Assembly: GCF_018991925.1 (NCBI RefSeq) | Contig: NW_024726235.1 | Location: forward strand, 1,420,601 to 1,484,600 | Direction: 5' to 3' | Source: Homarus americanus | Taxonomy: Eukaryota; Arthropoda; Malacostraca; Decapoda; Nephropidae | DNA length: 64,000 nt | Shown: positions 40,720 to 52,295 of the stretch, in pieces | Position numbering within the stretch: the first letter of the stretch is position 1 | How the letters are laid out: the number at the start of each line of letters is the position of its first letter | Position numbers and translations under genes: made by a program | Notes under the pieces: generated by a model | Database searches by the model: none | What the model was told of the DNA's origin: nothing | Seen by the model: the letters and a program-made list of their open reading frames with translations, nothing else

Positions 40720-41352
40720 CAGTGAACCCTCACTTTACGCGGTCAATTGAACCCACGGCGGCCCGCGTAAAGTGAGAAACGCGTAAAGTGAACAACATAA
40801 CACACCGGTATGGGATTAATTGAAATAGGGACCGGGCCGACCCCCAAACTCCACTTTTTCAGACACAATACCTACGTTGTAGTAAAATTAACGTCTTAAT
40901 TTTATGATGGTATGCACACACAATTAATAATTAAGAGAAATATCAATAATATTCGGTTTTTTAACACTTACATTAGTAGAAAAGATGGCTGGGCACATGG
41001 GGATGGGGGGTTGGTTCCGAGGCAGAGGGCAGATTATTGGCCCTCACCTGTATCACTTGTATCAATTGTATCACTATCCACCACAGAGGCTTGCAGGGCC
41101 TCTTTGTCAAACCCCTCAAAGTCCATATAAGTCCATATCATCACTATCATTATCACTGACTTGGGCCGGCTGTGGTGGGTGAAGAACTCGGTAACGTTTT
41201 GATGACTGGGCGACCTTGTGCGCACCCTGCTCGCGCCACTCTCCACGTAAAAGGGTACACACACCGCGGAAAGTGAGCATTCCGTGTTCGGCAGGGTACC
41301 GCGTAAACGTGGAAACGCGTAAAGTGGGACCGCGTAAAGCGAGGGTTGACTG
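40720..41352. mobile_element. TA-flanked Tigger-like MITE, copy 2
   Basis: The 633-bp element is in the same orientation as copy 1 at 35,161 and differs only by scattered substitutions and a few short indels. Ends and TA target duplication match the family. The close similarity suggests recent activity. Confidence 0.88.
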
Positions 41353-41399
41353 TATATGTAATTTCTTCATTTTCTATACTGTACTCAGTTACATACTTT

Positions 41400-42120
41400 T
41401 ACCTTATTTAGTTTTATTCTCTTCACCACTGATCGGCTCGTAAGTCGCCTGGATGGTCGGTCAAGTCTCTGTTATACACTGTTGTCAAGTACAGTAAACC
41501 CTTGTTAACTGAAATGTACTGTACTGTAGTGCAGTGAGCCCCCCCATCACCTCTGACACCTACCACAGAGCACCATAAGCCTGAATTATCCTCATCCTTC
41601 ACCTGCAGTGCTGGTAGGCATTATTTTTTGTGCATTTTACTGACTATGGTAGGTTATTTGGCCAAAAAGTTGGGTAATGGGGTGGGACAAAAGACTTGGA
41701 AGAATGGAATAGTTAGAACCCCATTTATTCTGAGTTAACAAGGGTTTACTGGGCATGTAATAGCTCCAGAATATATCTGTACCTGCACCAGTGATGGTCA
41801 AGTTTGGTCTTGAATGATCTTGAACGAGCTCACACTCAGTGCTGTCACAACACTCTTGCAGAAAGTTCATCAAGTTTACAACTCTCACTCCAAAAAAGCT
41901 TGCCCTGACAATTTTCCAAACTTGTGGCTTCTTCAACCTTGAGCTGTGATCCCTAGTGGGGCGGGCATCTGCCAGCTCCAGTTATGAACACTTGACTGTT
42001 TATAAACTTCATTTGAATCACCCCTTGCCTACCTATAGTATAAGCATGGCAACTGAAGGTAACTGGGTAACTGAGGTGCCATTGCACAGGCACAAGTCTG
42101 GTGATCCACCTTTGCACACT
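41400..42120 (-). mobile_element. CR1-like LINE family B, 3' fragment with an insertion
   Basis: The minus strand reads RASFFGVRVVN and CCDSTECELVQD, as in the copy at 29,740, followed by the same 3' UTR (CACTGATCGGCTCG and CGGTCAAGTCTCTGTTA on the plus strand). The 3' UTR is split by the inverted-repeat element at 41,492-41,751. The coding part has frameshifts. Confidence 0.8.
41492..41751. mobile_element. Small inverted-repeat element inserted in LINE B
   Basis: The 260-bp element has ends CAGTAAACCCTTGTTAACT on both sides (the right one read inward). The undisturbed LINE B tail at about 29,830 reads AAGTACTGGGCATG, and here that site is split at the TA. A second TA after the right end is missing, so the right boundary is slightly altered. 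Confidence 0.75.
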
Positions 42121-42417
42121 CAATCTTACATGTAATAAAAGATTTTAATTTGTTTTTTAAATTACCATAAGGCATTCGGGGCATATTATTTTTCAACTCG
42201 GGTAGATACGCATAATTTTCTTAATTTTCTTTACTCAGTTACATGCACACACAATCCTACATAAATAAAGTGCAAAAAGAAATAATTATCATAAGGTATA
42301 AAGTTTTACTGTATGTATATACGGGTTTACATCCATGGAGCTGTGTTGTGAGTGTGTGAAGAGATCGGAGGGTTGGTGGCAGAGCACCATTGCGAAGGAA
42401 ACTGGTGAATTGCTATG

Positions 42418-42744
42418 CAGGGGCGGATCCAGGAATATCAAAAGGGGGGTTCCAAGAAGTTGTGGGTGGGGAAACATGATACGCACAGCAAGCCCACCCA
42501 GCTGGGAAGGTTGGGAGGGGGTGGGGAGGCGCTGTAAGCCCCACGGAAATTTTTTGAAATCTGACCAATATCATGGGCATTTTCAGGCCATGTGCACTTG
42601 ATATTAGGAGATATTTTGAGGTCAATAGTAATTGCCTTTTACTATAAAAAAATGCCTGAGTAGAATACTGCATTAAAGAAAAAGTACTGTATTGGAATTT
42701 TCTGATGAAAAGGGGGATCCAGACCCCCCCAGGATCCACCCCTG
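42418..42744. mobile_element. hAT-like non-autonomous element
   Basis: The 327-bp element has inverted ends CAGGGGCGGATCCAGGA (left) and CAGGGGTGGATCCTGG (right, read inward). Termini of the CAGGGGyGGATCC type are typical of hAT elements. I could not find a perfect 8-bp target duplication. No open frame of note. Confidence 0.65.
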
Positions 42745-45488
42745 TTATGGAGAGTATCAGGGATGACAATGATGCAGTTTGTACAGTGTAACATTTTTGC
42801 TCTTTTTAAGCTTTAATTACTACTGTACTATTCATATATGTTTTTGTTATTGCTGTTTATGTCCCTATAATTTTACATTTTAAAGTTACAGTGAACAATT
42901 AAAGCCAGTTCCATAAGGTTTACTCAAAATTTTGTACATTTTAGGCCTGGCACTCCAAATTCTGGAAGAACCCTTATCATGAAACCCCCCAGGTCCCAAG
43001 CACGCCAGATAAATGGTCCCATGCATGTAAATAAAAAAAAATTGCTGCATACAGAAAATGCAAAAAGCTCTGAATATTCTTCAGCAATCATTAACAATAA
43101 AGTACTGTACTGTAAATTACATTTTTATGTGCAATAGGCAATGGGGTCACACTGAGCCTAGAGGTCCAACATTTTCATCATGAATATTTCTATTTGCTGA
43201 AAGGATGGAAAACTATAACAAAATTGATTTACGATATTGCTGCTTTGTATTTTTGCTAAACACTGTACAGTATACTCAAATTTATTTTAAATTTTCTGAA
43301 AATTACAATATATGATTGCCTTTTTTCCTTGTTTACTTGTAAAAATTGCTGTAATTTATAGCAATTTGTATGTTAGGAAGTCAGAAAGAATACTGTATAC
43401 TGTACAGTACTGTACTGATGGGTAATAAATGAGAGATGTTAGTTAGTATAGCACTCATGATGATTGTGATTCTTGCTTGTGGTTTAATCTTCCATTTCAG
43501 TTTAGGGAAGGATTTTGTTGTGTGTTAAATGATGAAAGGCTTTATCTGTTCCTTTGGTGTGCAGCTAGCAAAAGTAACATTTTTCATCAAAAAAATGAAA
43601 CCTAATTTCGACACCAGTTGCTGTAAATAATACTTCGTTCAGTGTTACCGATTGTTCTGGTGCTTGTTGCATTTTGGACAAAACGTTTGATTTATGGTAA
43701 TTGGAGATTGGGTTCTATGTTTCATATATACGGTATATTGGAGGATTTTATTCCTTATTCCATCATAAATACTGAACTTGGATTTGATCCTCTGTTCATA
43801 ACATATGTACAATTTGGTTAGTTTTTCATGGATAAATGGAGGATGTGATCATTTATTCAATGATGAAAGAAGATTTGATCTCTTTTTCCATGGTGAATAC
43901 AGGATATGGGCCTCTGATCTATGGTGATACAAGAATTTAATACAGTAATGAACTTCATTACAGATGACCTCATCCTTTGTTTTACATTGGAAGGATATTA
44001 ACCCATCATTCTACACTGGAAAGAGGACCACAATACATATACAGTATCATAGTTAGATCTCCTTCAACGTAACAGGATCACAATTCATGCAGCGTCCTTT
44101 GAGACAAACTTCATATCATGGTTGAATTGAGTTTATACTAAATTTCACGTGGATGGGATATGGTGTTGGAGACGGGTATCATACAGATCTGGCAAAACCA
44201 TATCATTACAGGGATGAGTTGAAAGAGCAAGCAGTCATGCATGTCTGCTTAATATAGACTGGTGCATTCTTTCCCCAAGCTCAGTGAAAAAGAAATGAAA
44301 GCAAATATTTGACAGAAACACATATCATTTACCCATACTCATTGGTTAAACAGTAGAAACTCAACAGTCTGGGATTCAATTAACCACAAAATCTATGGTA
44401 ATTACAATATTAGCAAATTTTCACTCAGATGAAAGTACAGTATCAGCAAAAATTTAGATAATTTCCAGGTATAGATAGTACAAGTAAGGTGTGGGAGGTG
44501 GCGACTAAACTCTTTTTTTTTATTAACATTAAGCATCAGGGAACATGGAGACTTTACACGAAGTCTCATAATTCCCATTCAGTGAAATTCTGTGATATGA
44601 TTCTAGTGAACCTGTACAGTAATAAAAATTTCATGCTATCATAAGTGTGAATAAGTGATGAATGACTAATTTGTTTATCCTGTTATGTTCACAAATTTAT
44701 TTTATTCAATTTTGTTTTGTGGTAATTGAACAAATCATAAAAAAAATTCTGTAAATAAATGACGGACATAGATTATGGAATGTCTTTATAATGGACCTTA
44801 TAGATCAATAATAGTATAGGTGCACATAAAAAATATTAAAGCTAACCTGTCCCTTATATCAATTAAAAAGGATTTCCTATGCTAAGGGCAATGATATTGT
44901 AATGTGACACTGTCCATTAACTACCTGTACTGCCTAATGAAACAAACTTCATGCAGCACATACATAGCAGCAGTTGACTCACAGAGCCACCACCACCTAA
45001 TAGTAACAACCATCCCAAGTACACATACATAAGGCCCAATATTAAAAGATGTACAAGATCTAGAATTTATTACTTTAACCTATAGAACTGTGAAGGCCCA
45101 CCCCAGAGAAGATCTTTGTTATAATAAAAAGTTCATTTACACATTTAATTTTAGCTTTTAACCCATGAACCAGTAACTTTTCTCTTGGTATCACTGGAGG
45201 TAATTTGGTTTATTTATAAAACTTCTCATTATCAATAATTCAAAGTTAAATTTTTTATCTTAAAAATTTGAAGATTTATATAAATTTTAGCAGCCCCATA
45301 ACAGCTTCTGTTACAGGGGTATTTTCTTTATAACCTTTTCTTATTTTGCAAGAAATTTTGCTATTAAGAAATATGAGAAAAACACAGCAAATAAATAAAA
45401 GTAAAACAACAACAGTTTTGCAGTATATTCAGTTATTTCACTTTAGTAAGAGCAACAATCAGGTTCAAGAAATTGCACATACGAATTA

Positions 45489-46684
45489 CAGTGGAGTTGT
45501 GATAATTTGCGAAATACAAATTCGTGAGGGTTACGAACGGGTTCCGTTCCTGAGGACATTCTTTAGTCAAATTTGTAAGTAAGTCGAAACACATGCTATG
45601 TGCATACCGTACTTACAGAACAATGTTTAAAATCCCACTATATCATAGCCTAAGTCCTTATATACATCTAAAATCACTTAATTTAAGACAAAAGAAGAAA
45701 TAGAATGACAAAATACAGTAAATGAAAATAAAAAATAAGTCATCAGGTAAATAAAATATGTACTATAATTTCAAGTTTAACCCTGTTTGTATTGGTGGGC
45801 ATTTATAAGAAAGGGCTCCCCTGTACTTCTATTACTACCTCTTTTTTCTTTCTTTTTTTTTGTTAAATATTCATAATTTGTGGGCAAGTGCTGGCTGCCA
45901 CAGTATTTATTTAAATAAGAAACAATAAAAAGTTGTGGAAATATAATTTAATTGCTCTATCTTCAGTGAGAAATAAAGAAAATACTGTATAATATAAACA
46001 TCACTTCAATTCTCTAATGTGACTTAGAAATAAAGAAAATGTAATATAAAACTATAAAATGAAAAGTAGCACTGCACTGCAATTGAACTGTTTGTGGGAA
46101 GATTGCTATTGGGGGGTGGACTGAGCATCCACCTCCCTCTCCTTCTCATTCCCGAGCTTAGCGCAACCCTCAAACCTCATTAATACAAGTTCATGCAATT
46201 TCACCATAATTCCAAATTATTTACTAGATACATTTGGTACCAGGTTAATAAAGCATTAACATAAAAAAATAAAAATAAAAAAATCCCACACTCAACCCGA
46301 TGAATTATTGTGTAGTATTAAATTCCTGGTTCTTTGTTGACATATTGTGGTCCCAGCCAGCCTAACACCTTCCTGTCTCGACGTTGGTGAATTAGTGTAA
46401 CCCGCACAAAATTATGAAAAGGGAAGGAGCTATGTGTGTAAAACGAATAGAACTGCAATTTGTACAATATCTGTGTTACTGTATTTTTTTTATGTATTAT
46501 GTATGATGTTTAGTGTTTATTACGGCAGTTTTGGAACAGTTTGTGGGTATTTTTTGGCCTCTGGAACAAAATTTATTACTGTATTTCTATTTTAATAAAT
46601 TGAACTACAGTGCTGTATAATTCTTAATTTGATAATTCACAATGTCTTCTGGTACCTAACCCACAAATTATCAAGACTCCACTG
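45489..46684. mobile_element. TA-flanked inverted-repeat element, 1.2 kb
   Basis: Ends are CAGTGGAGTTGTGATAATTT (left) and CAGTGGAGTCTTGATAATTT (right, read inward), with TA on both sides. The left part contains AATTCGTGAGGGTTACGAAC and GTTCCGTTCCTGAGGAC, a string style common in pogo/Tigger derivatives. No transposase domain is recognised. Confidence 0.75.
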
Positions 46685-46922
46685 TACAAAAAAAGAATTT
46701 CGAAATTTTAGTTTTTCAGCAAATTGTTAAGAAATGGATCATTCTGGTGGAGTGTAGTTCTTATTTCTGTTTCTTTTTAAATTGTAACACGAGCAACTCT
46801 AAGGCAATGGACTGGAAATAAATGAAGCAACATTACGAATGACCTGTGATGGAGAACTAGCAGAAGAAATGTGTTAAATTTCTAGGGAAAATATGTCAAT
46901 ATATGTGAATAAGTTTTCTCAC

Positions 46923-47083
46923 CTGAAGTGTGACCCCTTAATGACCTCCACTGCCAGCCTTCCTGTGGTGCCATTGTACGTCAGTCCTACCAGTAGTTCT
47001 GGGACACCACTATGGACTGAGTGGTTTGAGCCTGTTGAGTCACTCCGCGTCAAACTGCACACCTCTGTTCGGCTTTCTGTTCG
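46923..47083 (-). CDS. Syt14: Syt14/16 exon: C2A-C2B linker and start of C2B
   Basis: The acceptor is ttctttag and the donor is CTTCAG followed by GTGAGA. The exon has 53 codons plus two bases. It opens with a Ser/Thr-rich linker (RTESRTEVCSLTRSDSTGSN) and continues GVPELLVGLTYNGTTGRLAV, EVIKGSHF. The PELLVGL..NxTTGRL..E.IKGSHF signature is that of the SYT14/16 C2B start. The opposite strand also has an open frame here, but it has no homology and is a shadow. Confidence 0.94.
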
Positions 47084-47806
47084 CTAAAGAAGAAATTCAG
47101 ATACACTATTATGAAATAATCTTCCCAGGTTACTGAACAGCAAAGATATAAAAGGGAAAGTGATAGAAACAGAAATAGGTGCAGTAAATGTTAAAATTAA
47201 TGTAATAAATTTAGTTTGAGAAGTTTTGGAACTGCTGAGCTGTGTGTGTGTTACATAGGGGATGATGCAGACAATTAAAGTAATATAAAAATATCTTTCA
47301 TTGGCAATTTCAAATAATATAAATGATGGAATGATCCTGAAAATCCCATTTCATAGCAGAGACTAGACTAGACAATTCATGAATCCTGTACAGGAGGCAT
47401 GGGCAACCTTTCCTCAGTCATGGACCGCATTATGATTTAGGTATATTTCTGCGGGACTATCCACCAAAATTTATAACCTACCTAACCCAAAAGTAATGTT
47501 AATATTGTGATAGCACGGACAATGAAGCAGTTTATCGTCACGTCCACCTTACGATATTTTCAGTTTAAAATCACAGTTCCTATTTATGAAACAAATCTAT
47601 CATAATAATTTTTAAAGTAAATGTTAATGTTTCTTGGCATTTAACATACGATGAGTGAAACAGTCTGTGAATACGTTGATTTTTCCTAGTTACAGCATTT
47701 TTCTTGCTTATGAGGCACACCCACCAGAATAATGCCAATGTTAACCTTGGCATATGAGGAACTACAATGATGCAACCTATAGGCACATCTCTCTCTATAT
47801 ACAGTA

Positions 47807-48335
47807 CAGTGATATCCCTGTTAGCTGGAACAATTGGTGCAGAGCACTTCCGGGAATGAGAGATTTCTGGGTAATGAGACGACTCTCTCAAAGCCGGAAA
47901 AAATCCCTCATCCCCGGAATTTTCCGATTAACGGAAAAATGTTCTCGGAAGTTCCAAAAATTGCCCATTCCATCATCTCTCAAACCCGGAAAAATATCCC
48001 TCATCCCCGGAATTTTCTGGGTAATGGAAAAATGTTCCCGGAAGTTCCAGAAATTTCCCATTACATCATCTCTCGAACCCAGAAAAATATCCCTCATCCC
48101 CGGAATTTTCCGGGTAACAGAAATTTTTTCTTAGAATTTCCAGAAAATGCGTCTGATTTTCATCTTTCAAACCCGGAAAGAAACTCACCCATCCCCGGAA
48201 TTTTCAGGGTATCAGGAAAAATTTCTCGTAATTTTCCGGAAAATTCTGGGTGGGAACGATTTTCCAAGAAAATTAAAATTCCGGCTATTGGAGAATTCCA
48301 GGATTGAGGGATTCCGGCTAACGGAGATAATACTG
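47807..48335. mobile_element. TA-flanked MITE with internal CCGGAA repeats, copy 2
   Basis: The 529-bp element, with TA on both sides, has ends CAGTGATATCCCTGTTAGCT (left) and CAGTATTATCTCCGTTAGCC (right, read inward). The interior has about four degenerate units of roughly 80-90 bases. Each contains AATATCCCTCATCCCCGGAA and a GGGTAACGGAAAAATG type segment. Repetitive open frames on both strands (KNIPHPRNF, IPGMRDI) are by-products. Confidence 0.88.
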
Positions 48336-48412
48336 TATACAGTATTGTACTGTTTAGTATATGAACATATATATTTTAGCAATTTCAACCCAAATTTGAT
48401 TTAGTTGAAAAT

Positions 48413-48606
48413 CTCGGTATAGGTACTCCTGAGCATGCTGATTCCGAATCTATGGTCCACGATTCGATTGCGGGGTAATTAGTGGTCGAAATGACGCTTG
48501 GCAGATTTTAATTACATTATTTCAATACTTAATACTCGCCAACTATGGGTTTCCGAGTGCGATTTTGGTGTTTTTGTGTTATTCTGGAAGTACTTAATAA
48601 GTTAAG
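48413..48606 (+). repeat. Unclassified interspersed repeat, copy 2
   Basis: This matches the minus strand of 29,330-29,660 over about 190 bases. It shares GGTACTC, TGCTGATTCC, TCTATGGTC and ACTATGGGTTTC. It sits inside the hAT-like element, next to the nested MITE. No coding is seen. Confidence 0.65.
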
Positions 48607-50589
48607 CTCTGTGTGACCACCGCCCGCGACCCCACTTGGACTTACCCAACTTTAGCTAATTCCCAAGTGACCCACTGCCACATAGCAGCTAATCCATGAA
48701 AGAGACCGCGCCGAACATGGTCCGTAAACTCACACAAGTTAAAATGTTTATATTGTTGACTATATATGCTTATTTCACTGTTACAGCTTCATAGTTACGT
48801 ACTCTTAGGTGATGAAACAGTAACGAATTGTGTGTGAAGATAATTCTTTTTATAAATATTGCTTTACCCACCATAAACTAGCTGCATATACCTGAACCGT
48901 GGCCCACATTAAGTAGAATTTCTCAATCACTCCACGGGCCGCACCAACACATGGTCCGGGCCGCAGATTGCCCATGCCTGCTGTACAGTATAGTCACCAT
49001 CAGGTCTCTGGCTTTAAAACCAAGCAAACTACTGAGAGCTAAAACTGTAGTAAAGAAGATAAACAAGTTAGTGACAAACTACTCATAGGCTGATATCTTT
49101 CTGATATAATCATTGCCAATGAAGACTGACAGGGCATGCCACCAAAATTTGTGTGTGCACTCCATCAGACCATTGTTGCTGGCCACATTGGCTTTACCAA
49201 GAACAAAAATTAATCCTGCTAAATTTAACTTTATGACAAACCCACTGAGAAGAGGGAGGCTATGCAAGCCACCTTGTAAAAAAGTTGTTATAAAATGGGA
49301 TTTGCAGGGCCAATTACATACTGTACTGTACTGTACTATTTTATAATCTCATGGCTCTTCTAGGTACAGTGTACTGTAATTCATCCATCTCAATCCATTA
49401 AGTAAAAGGCACAGATTGTAAAATGAACTCTGGGTGCAAATATGACATGCAATCCACAATGGAAGGTAACTACAGTATGTTACAGTTACAGTATGATACA
49501 CATCCCTCATCAAACTAACTCCCTCAAAACCTCACAGTCAAGTGATAAGCAAGGGACTGTAACAACAAAATCCACAGTCAATTGCCAGGTGCCAATTTTA
49601 AGAATGGGCTTAAGGGTCATGCTCCTCAAGAAAAATATGAATGTAGTGGTGCCCCTTGTCATGAACCTAGTTGTTTAAATGACAAATGCAGTCAAAATAT
49701 GTCAACTAATGAAACTCTAAACTTTGAACTGTGATTCCAAAATTAGAGTCAATTGATGAAACTGCTCTATAAGCCTGATACAGTACAATCATTGACTGGC
49801 TTCACTAGACAATGGGTGTGATGAGAACTCAACAAAACTTACTCTTACACTGAAGATTACTACAAAAATAATGTCCCTGATGGAACACATATGACAAATC
49901 CTGGTCCTGAAAACTGCCACTTTAGACAAGCTGACTAAATGAAGTACCCTCTGTTGAACATCTTCCTTGAAGCTGTATAAGTTCCAGAGAACCAAGAAAC
50001 CTTTGATAAAAGAGTTTGAAAACTCTTACAGTTCAGAATGCATTAGTGATTTCTCCCTGATAATGAACTGGTGATCCTAGGGAAAACCTTCTTCTGTAAA
50101 TACATGTATCTCTTCCAAAATCTCTTTAACCCCTTCACTATGGGGATGCCACTTTTGACATCTTATTTGGCTAATGCCAGACAATTTAATTCAACTCAAA
50201 GGGGAGCCGATACATAAGGGGTTAAGATGACTGAGAATTTTTAGGGGAAAAATTATTCCTAGATTTAATTGATACATACAGAGGATGAATGGCAAAATAG
50301 CCTAAAACAGCCAGTCAGACTATTTTGCTGTGACTGGTAATTTAGCCACTGCTTAATAATAATGTGTAATGGTGATGGTCAGGAGAGAGAAAACTTGTCA
50401 GATAATATATCAAGAGTTAGCACAGACAAAGGTGAGGAAGAGTATCAAAAGCTGGGATACACAATATATTATACAGTATTCTAATCATACAATACAGGGT
50501 ATATTTATCTCGTTTTTTTTACTGTAGTAACAAGTCACAAGAAGCAAACTATTCACTCAATCAGTACAATCAGTACAATTCAGTACAGT

Positions 50590-50910
50590 ACACCTTTTCA
50601 CATATCCGTTGAGACACTGTTACATAACTATTTGACAAATTTCAAAACCGAATGACAGAACACATATCGAATGACAATCTAAAATAACTGTTCGTTCATG
50701 CTAACGGAAGTGATTGATATAAGTTATGAAGTTGACAGATGTGAACAATAAACCGACAGTCTACATATAGTTTGAGAATGTAACAATTGGAGAATGACAT
50801 ACCACCAACAGTTATTTTAGATTGTCATTCGATATGTGTTCTGTTATTCGGTTATGAAATTTGTCAAATAGTTATGTAACAGTGTCTCAACGGATATGTG
50901 AAAAGGTGTA
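50590..50910. mobile_element. Foldback MITE with about 100-bp arms
   Basis: The left arm, 50,590-50,692 (starting CACCTTTTCACATATCCGTT), is repeated almost perfectly in inverted orientation at 50,808-50,910. The spacer is about 115 bases. The transcript would form a long hairpin. It lies in a Syt14 intron just before the exon at 51,044. Confidence 0.9.
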
Positions 50911-51043
50911 TTTCTATTCACTTAAATATTTCTAAGTGTAACAAAAATATAAAGTTAGATTAAAGTTAATGTATGTATTTACATGTACAGTAGTTGAACA
51001 TCAGGTGCAGTAGCAACTCCCAGTGTGTACACGTGTGACTTAC

Positions 51044-51201
51044 TGCGAGGTTGGCTCGAGGCTCCAGAGTTAGCCAGAAGGTATTGCCCAGAGTGAGGTT
51101 GATGGAGGCAAAAGGAACGATCACCTCTCCTACCATCTTTTCCCGTCGCATGCGTTCACATCCATACAGCCTCAGCCGCACACCCAGTTGCTGAACTTCC
51201 T
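51044..51201 (-). CDS. Syt14: Syt14/16 exon: end of C2A
   Basis: The acceptor is gtgtgttgcag and the donor is CTCGCA followed by GTAAGT. The exon has two bases plus 52 codons. It encodes EVQQLGVRLRLYGCERMRRE, KMVGEVIVPF, ASINLTLGN and FWLTLEPRANLA. Loop 3 of C2A reads YGCERMRREKMVG, whereas calcium-binding domains read YDFDRFSKHDIIG. All the aspartates there are gone, again as in SYT14/16. Confidence 0.94.
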
Positions 51202-51403
51202 CTGCAACACACAAAATTGTTTCAATATACAGTACAGGGGAGGGGGGGGGCCCACACATTCGAGGATTTTTATTTCACGGTCCTCTATTATTCGCGGATG
51301 ACACTCTGGATGTACTCAAGAATGTCTGTGGGTAGTTTTAAAGTTGCCAGCATTTTTGCAGCTGGGACAGGGAGCCATTTCCTTTACCTGTACAGTATTG
51401 TAA

Positions 51404-51432
51404 ATATGTGTGTGTGTGTGTGTGTGTGTGTA
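51404..51432. repeat. Short (GT)n microsatellite
   Basis: About 14 GT units. Confidence 0.9.
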
Positions 51433-51496
51433 GACACTTGTAATACAAATAAATAATAATAGGAAAATACTCACAAATAATGTGAAAAAAAAAATT

Positions 51497-51571
51497 AAAA
51501 ATGTCAGTCTACCCTCAAGTCCGTGCTTTATTTATTAAAGCACAGACTTGAGGGTAGACTGCCACATTTTT
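51497..51571. repeat. 75-bp near-perfect hairpin
   Basis: The arm CAGTCTACCCTCAAGTCCGT plus GCTTTA pairs with 51,536-51,561 with one mismatch. The stem extends through AAAAATGT/ACATTTTT after a two-base bulge. The loop is only five bases (TTTAT). It lies in the Syt14 intron upstream of the exon at 51,044. Confidence 0.85.
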
Positions 51572-52017
51572 AATAAATTTTTTGATTATTTTTGAAGGTA
51601 TTTTCCCATTATTATTTATTTGTATGTGTTTTTTGTGTGTCTGCACCCATACACACATATACAGTATACAATACAGGTAACAGAAATAATTGTCCTAAGG
51701 TCAAACACATAAAAGGAATATACATTTCTTTGTACACAAGTAAAAATGTCCCCCAGTCATGTTACGTACGAGCAATACGAACTATTAGCAAACAAGGCAA
51801 CTCAAAAGGTGACAGTGTGATCTAATTGTTTTAGTCTTTCCTTTACAGGAAATTTTCTGTTATCCTAAACTGGGTAAGCTGTGATGACAGATTGTATATA
51901 AACCATTCTGCTTTAATTCAGGCTCAACCACAAGCAAACTGACCCAGATAAAACTGCTTGAAGACTGGCCATAAATAACCTTGTTGACACTCTATGAAAT
52001 GACTTTATTTAACTCAC

Positions 52018-52126
52018 CTGGGTTGATCTTGGTAAAGACAAAGGCTTCATTAAATTGTGGGTTGTCTCCTGGCCTAATCCGGGTCTTGTGTTTTTGTTTA
52101 CGTGCTGGCAACAGTAGAACCCGCAC
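52018..52126 (-). CDS. Syt14: Syt14/16 exon: C2A middle
   Basis: The acceptor is cttcttttag and the donor is CCAG followed by GTGAGT. The exon has 36 codons plus one base. It encodes VRVLLLPARKQKHKTRIRPG, DNPQFNEAF and VFTKINP. This is the polybasic strand and the conserved NPxFNExFxF core of a C2 domain. The KKQ/KT spacing matches the LLPxKKQ segment typical of SYT14/16. It joins the previous exon in phase 0 after ANTQ, giving the usual QV junction. Confidence 0.93.
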
Positions 52127-52295
52127 CTAAAAGAAGGGAGCAATCAGACATGGCTATCATCATGTTGACTTTGTGAACACTAATATACATACATACAGTA
52201 TAATTAAAATACAATATGCAGTAAACACACTAGTTATCATTAACTTTCATCCGTGCCACGTTCTTCTTTGGAAATTCAACTTAATGGGCACAGTA

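Larger units (their letters stand above)
31062..46922 (-). other. 15.9-kb Syt14 intron filled with transposons
   Basis: No host exon is recognised in this stretch. It contains a CR1-like LINE on the plus strand (32,830-34,560), a second LINE copy on the minus strand (41,400-42,120), five TA-flanked inverted-repeat elements (32,102; 35,161; 40,720; 41,492; 45,489), a 327-bp hAT-like element (42,418) and a probable retroelement tail at 36,620-36,911. The remaining AT-rich stretches (35,803-40,717 and 42,745-45,488) show only short non-homologous open frames. Confidence 0.8.
47394..48980. mobile_element. hAT-like element with 8-bp target duplication
   Basis: The 1,587-bp element is flanked on both sides by CTGTACAG (47,386-47,393 and 48,981-48,988). 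Its inverted ends are GAGGCATGGGCAACCT (left) and CAGGCATGGGCAATCT (right, read inward). The 8-bp duplication and the GGCATGGGCAA ends fit hAT transposons. The interior has no recognisable transposase and carries the nested MITE at 47,807-48,335 and the repeat at 48,413-48,606. It lies in the Syt14 intron between the exons at 46,923 and 51,044. Confidence 0.85.

Noticed and set aside
46893..47087. Plus-strand 64-codon open frame
   Set aside because: It is the antisense shadow of the Syt14 exon at 46,923-47,083, which has clear homology and splice sites on the minus strand.
47754..48307. 126- and 157-residue repetitive frames (IPHPRNF motifs)
   Set aside because: They arise from the tandem interior of the MITE at 47,807-48,335. 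The other MITE copy has no such long frames.
49442..49678. Plus-strand frame with LRVMLLKKNMNV, considered as a Helitron helicase end
   Set aside because: The resemblance covers a dozen residues only. No neighbouring helicase motifs are present.
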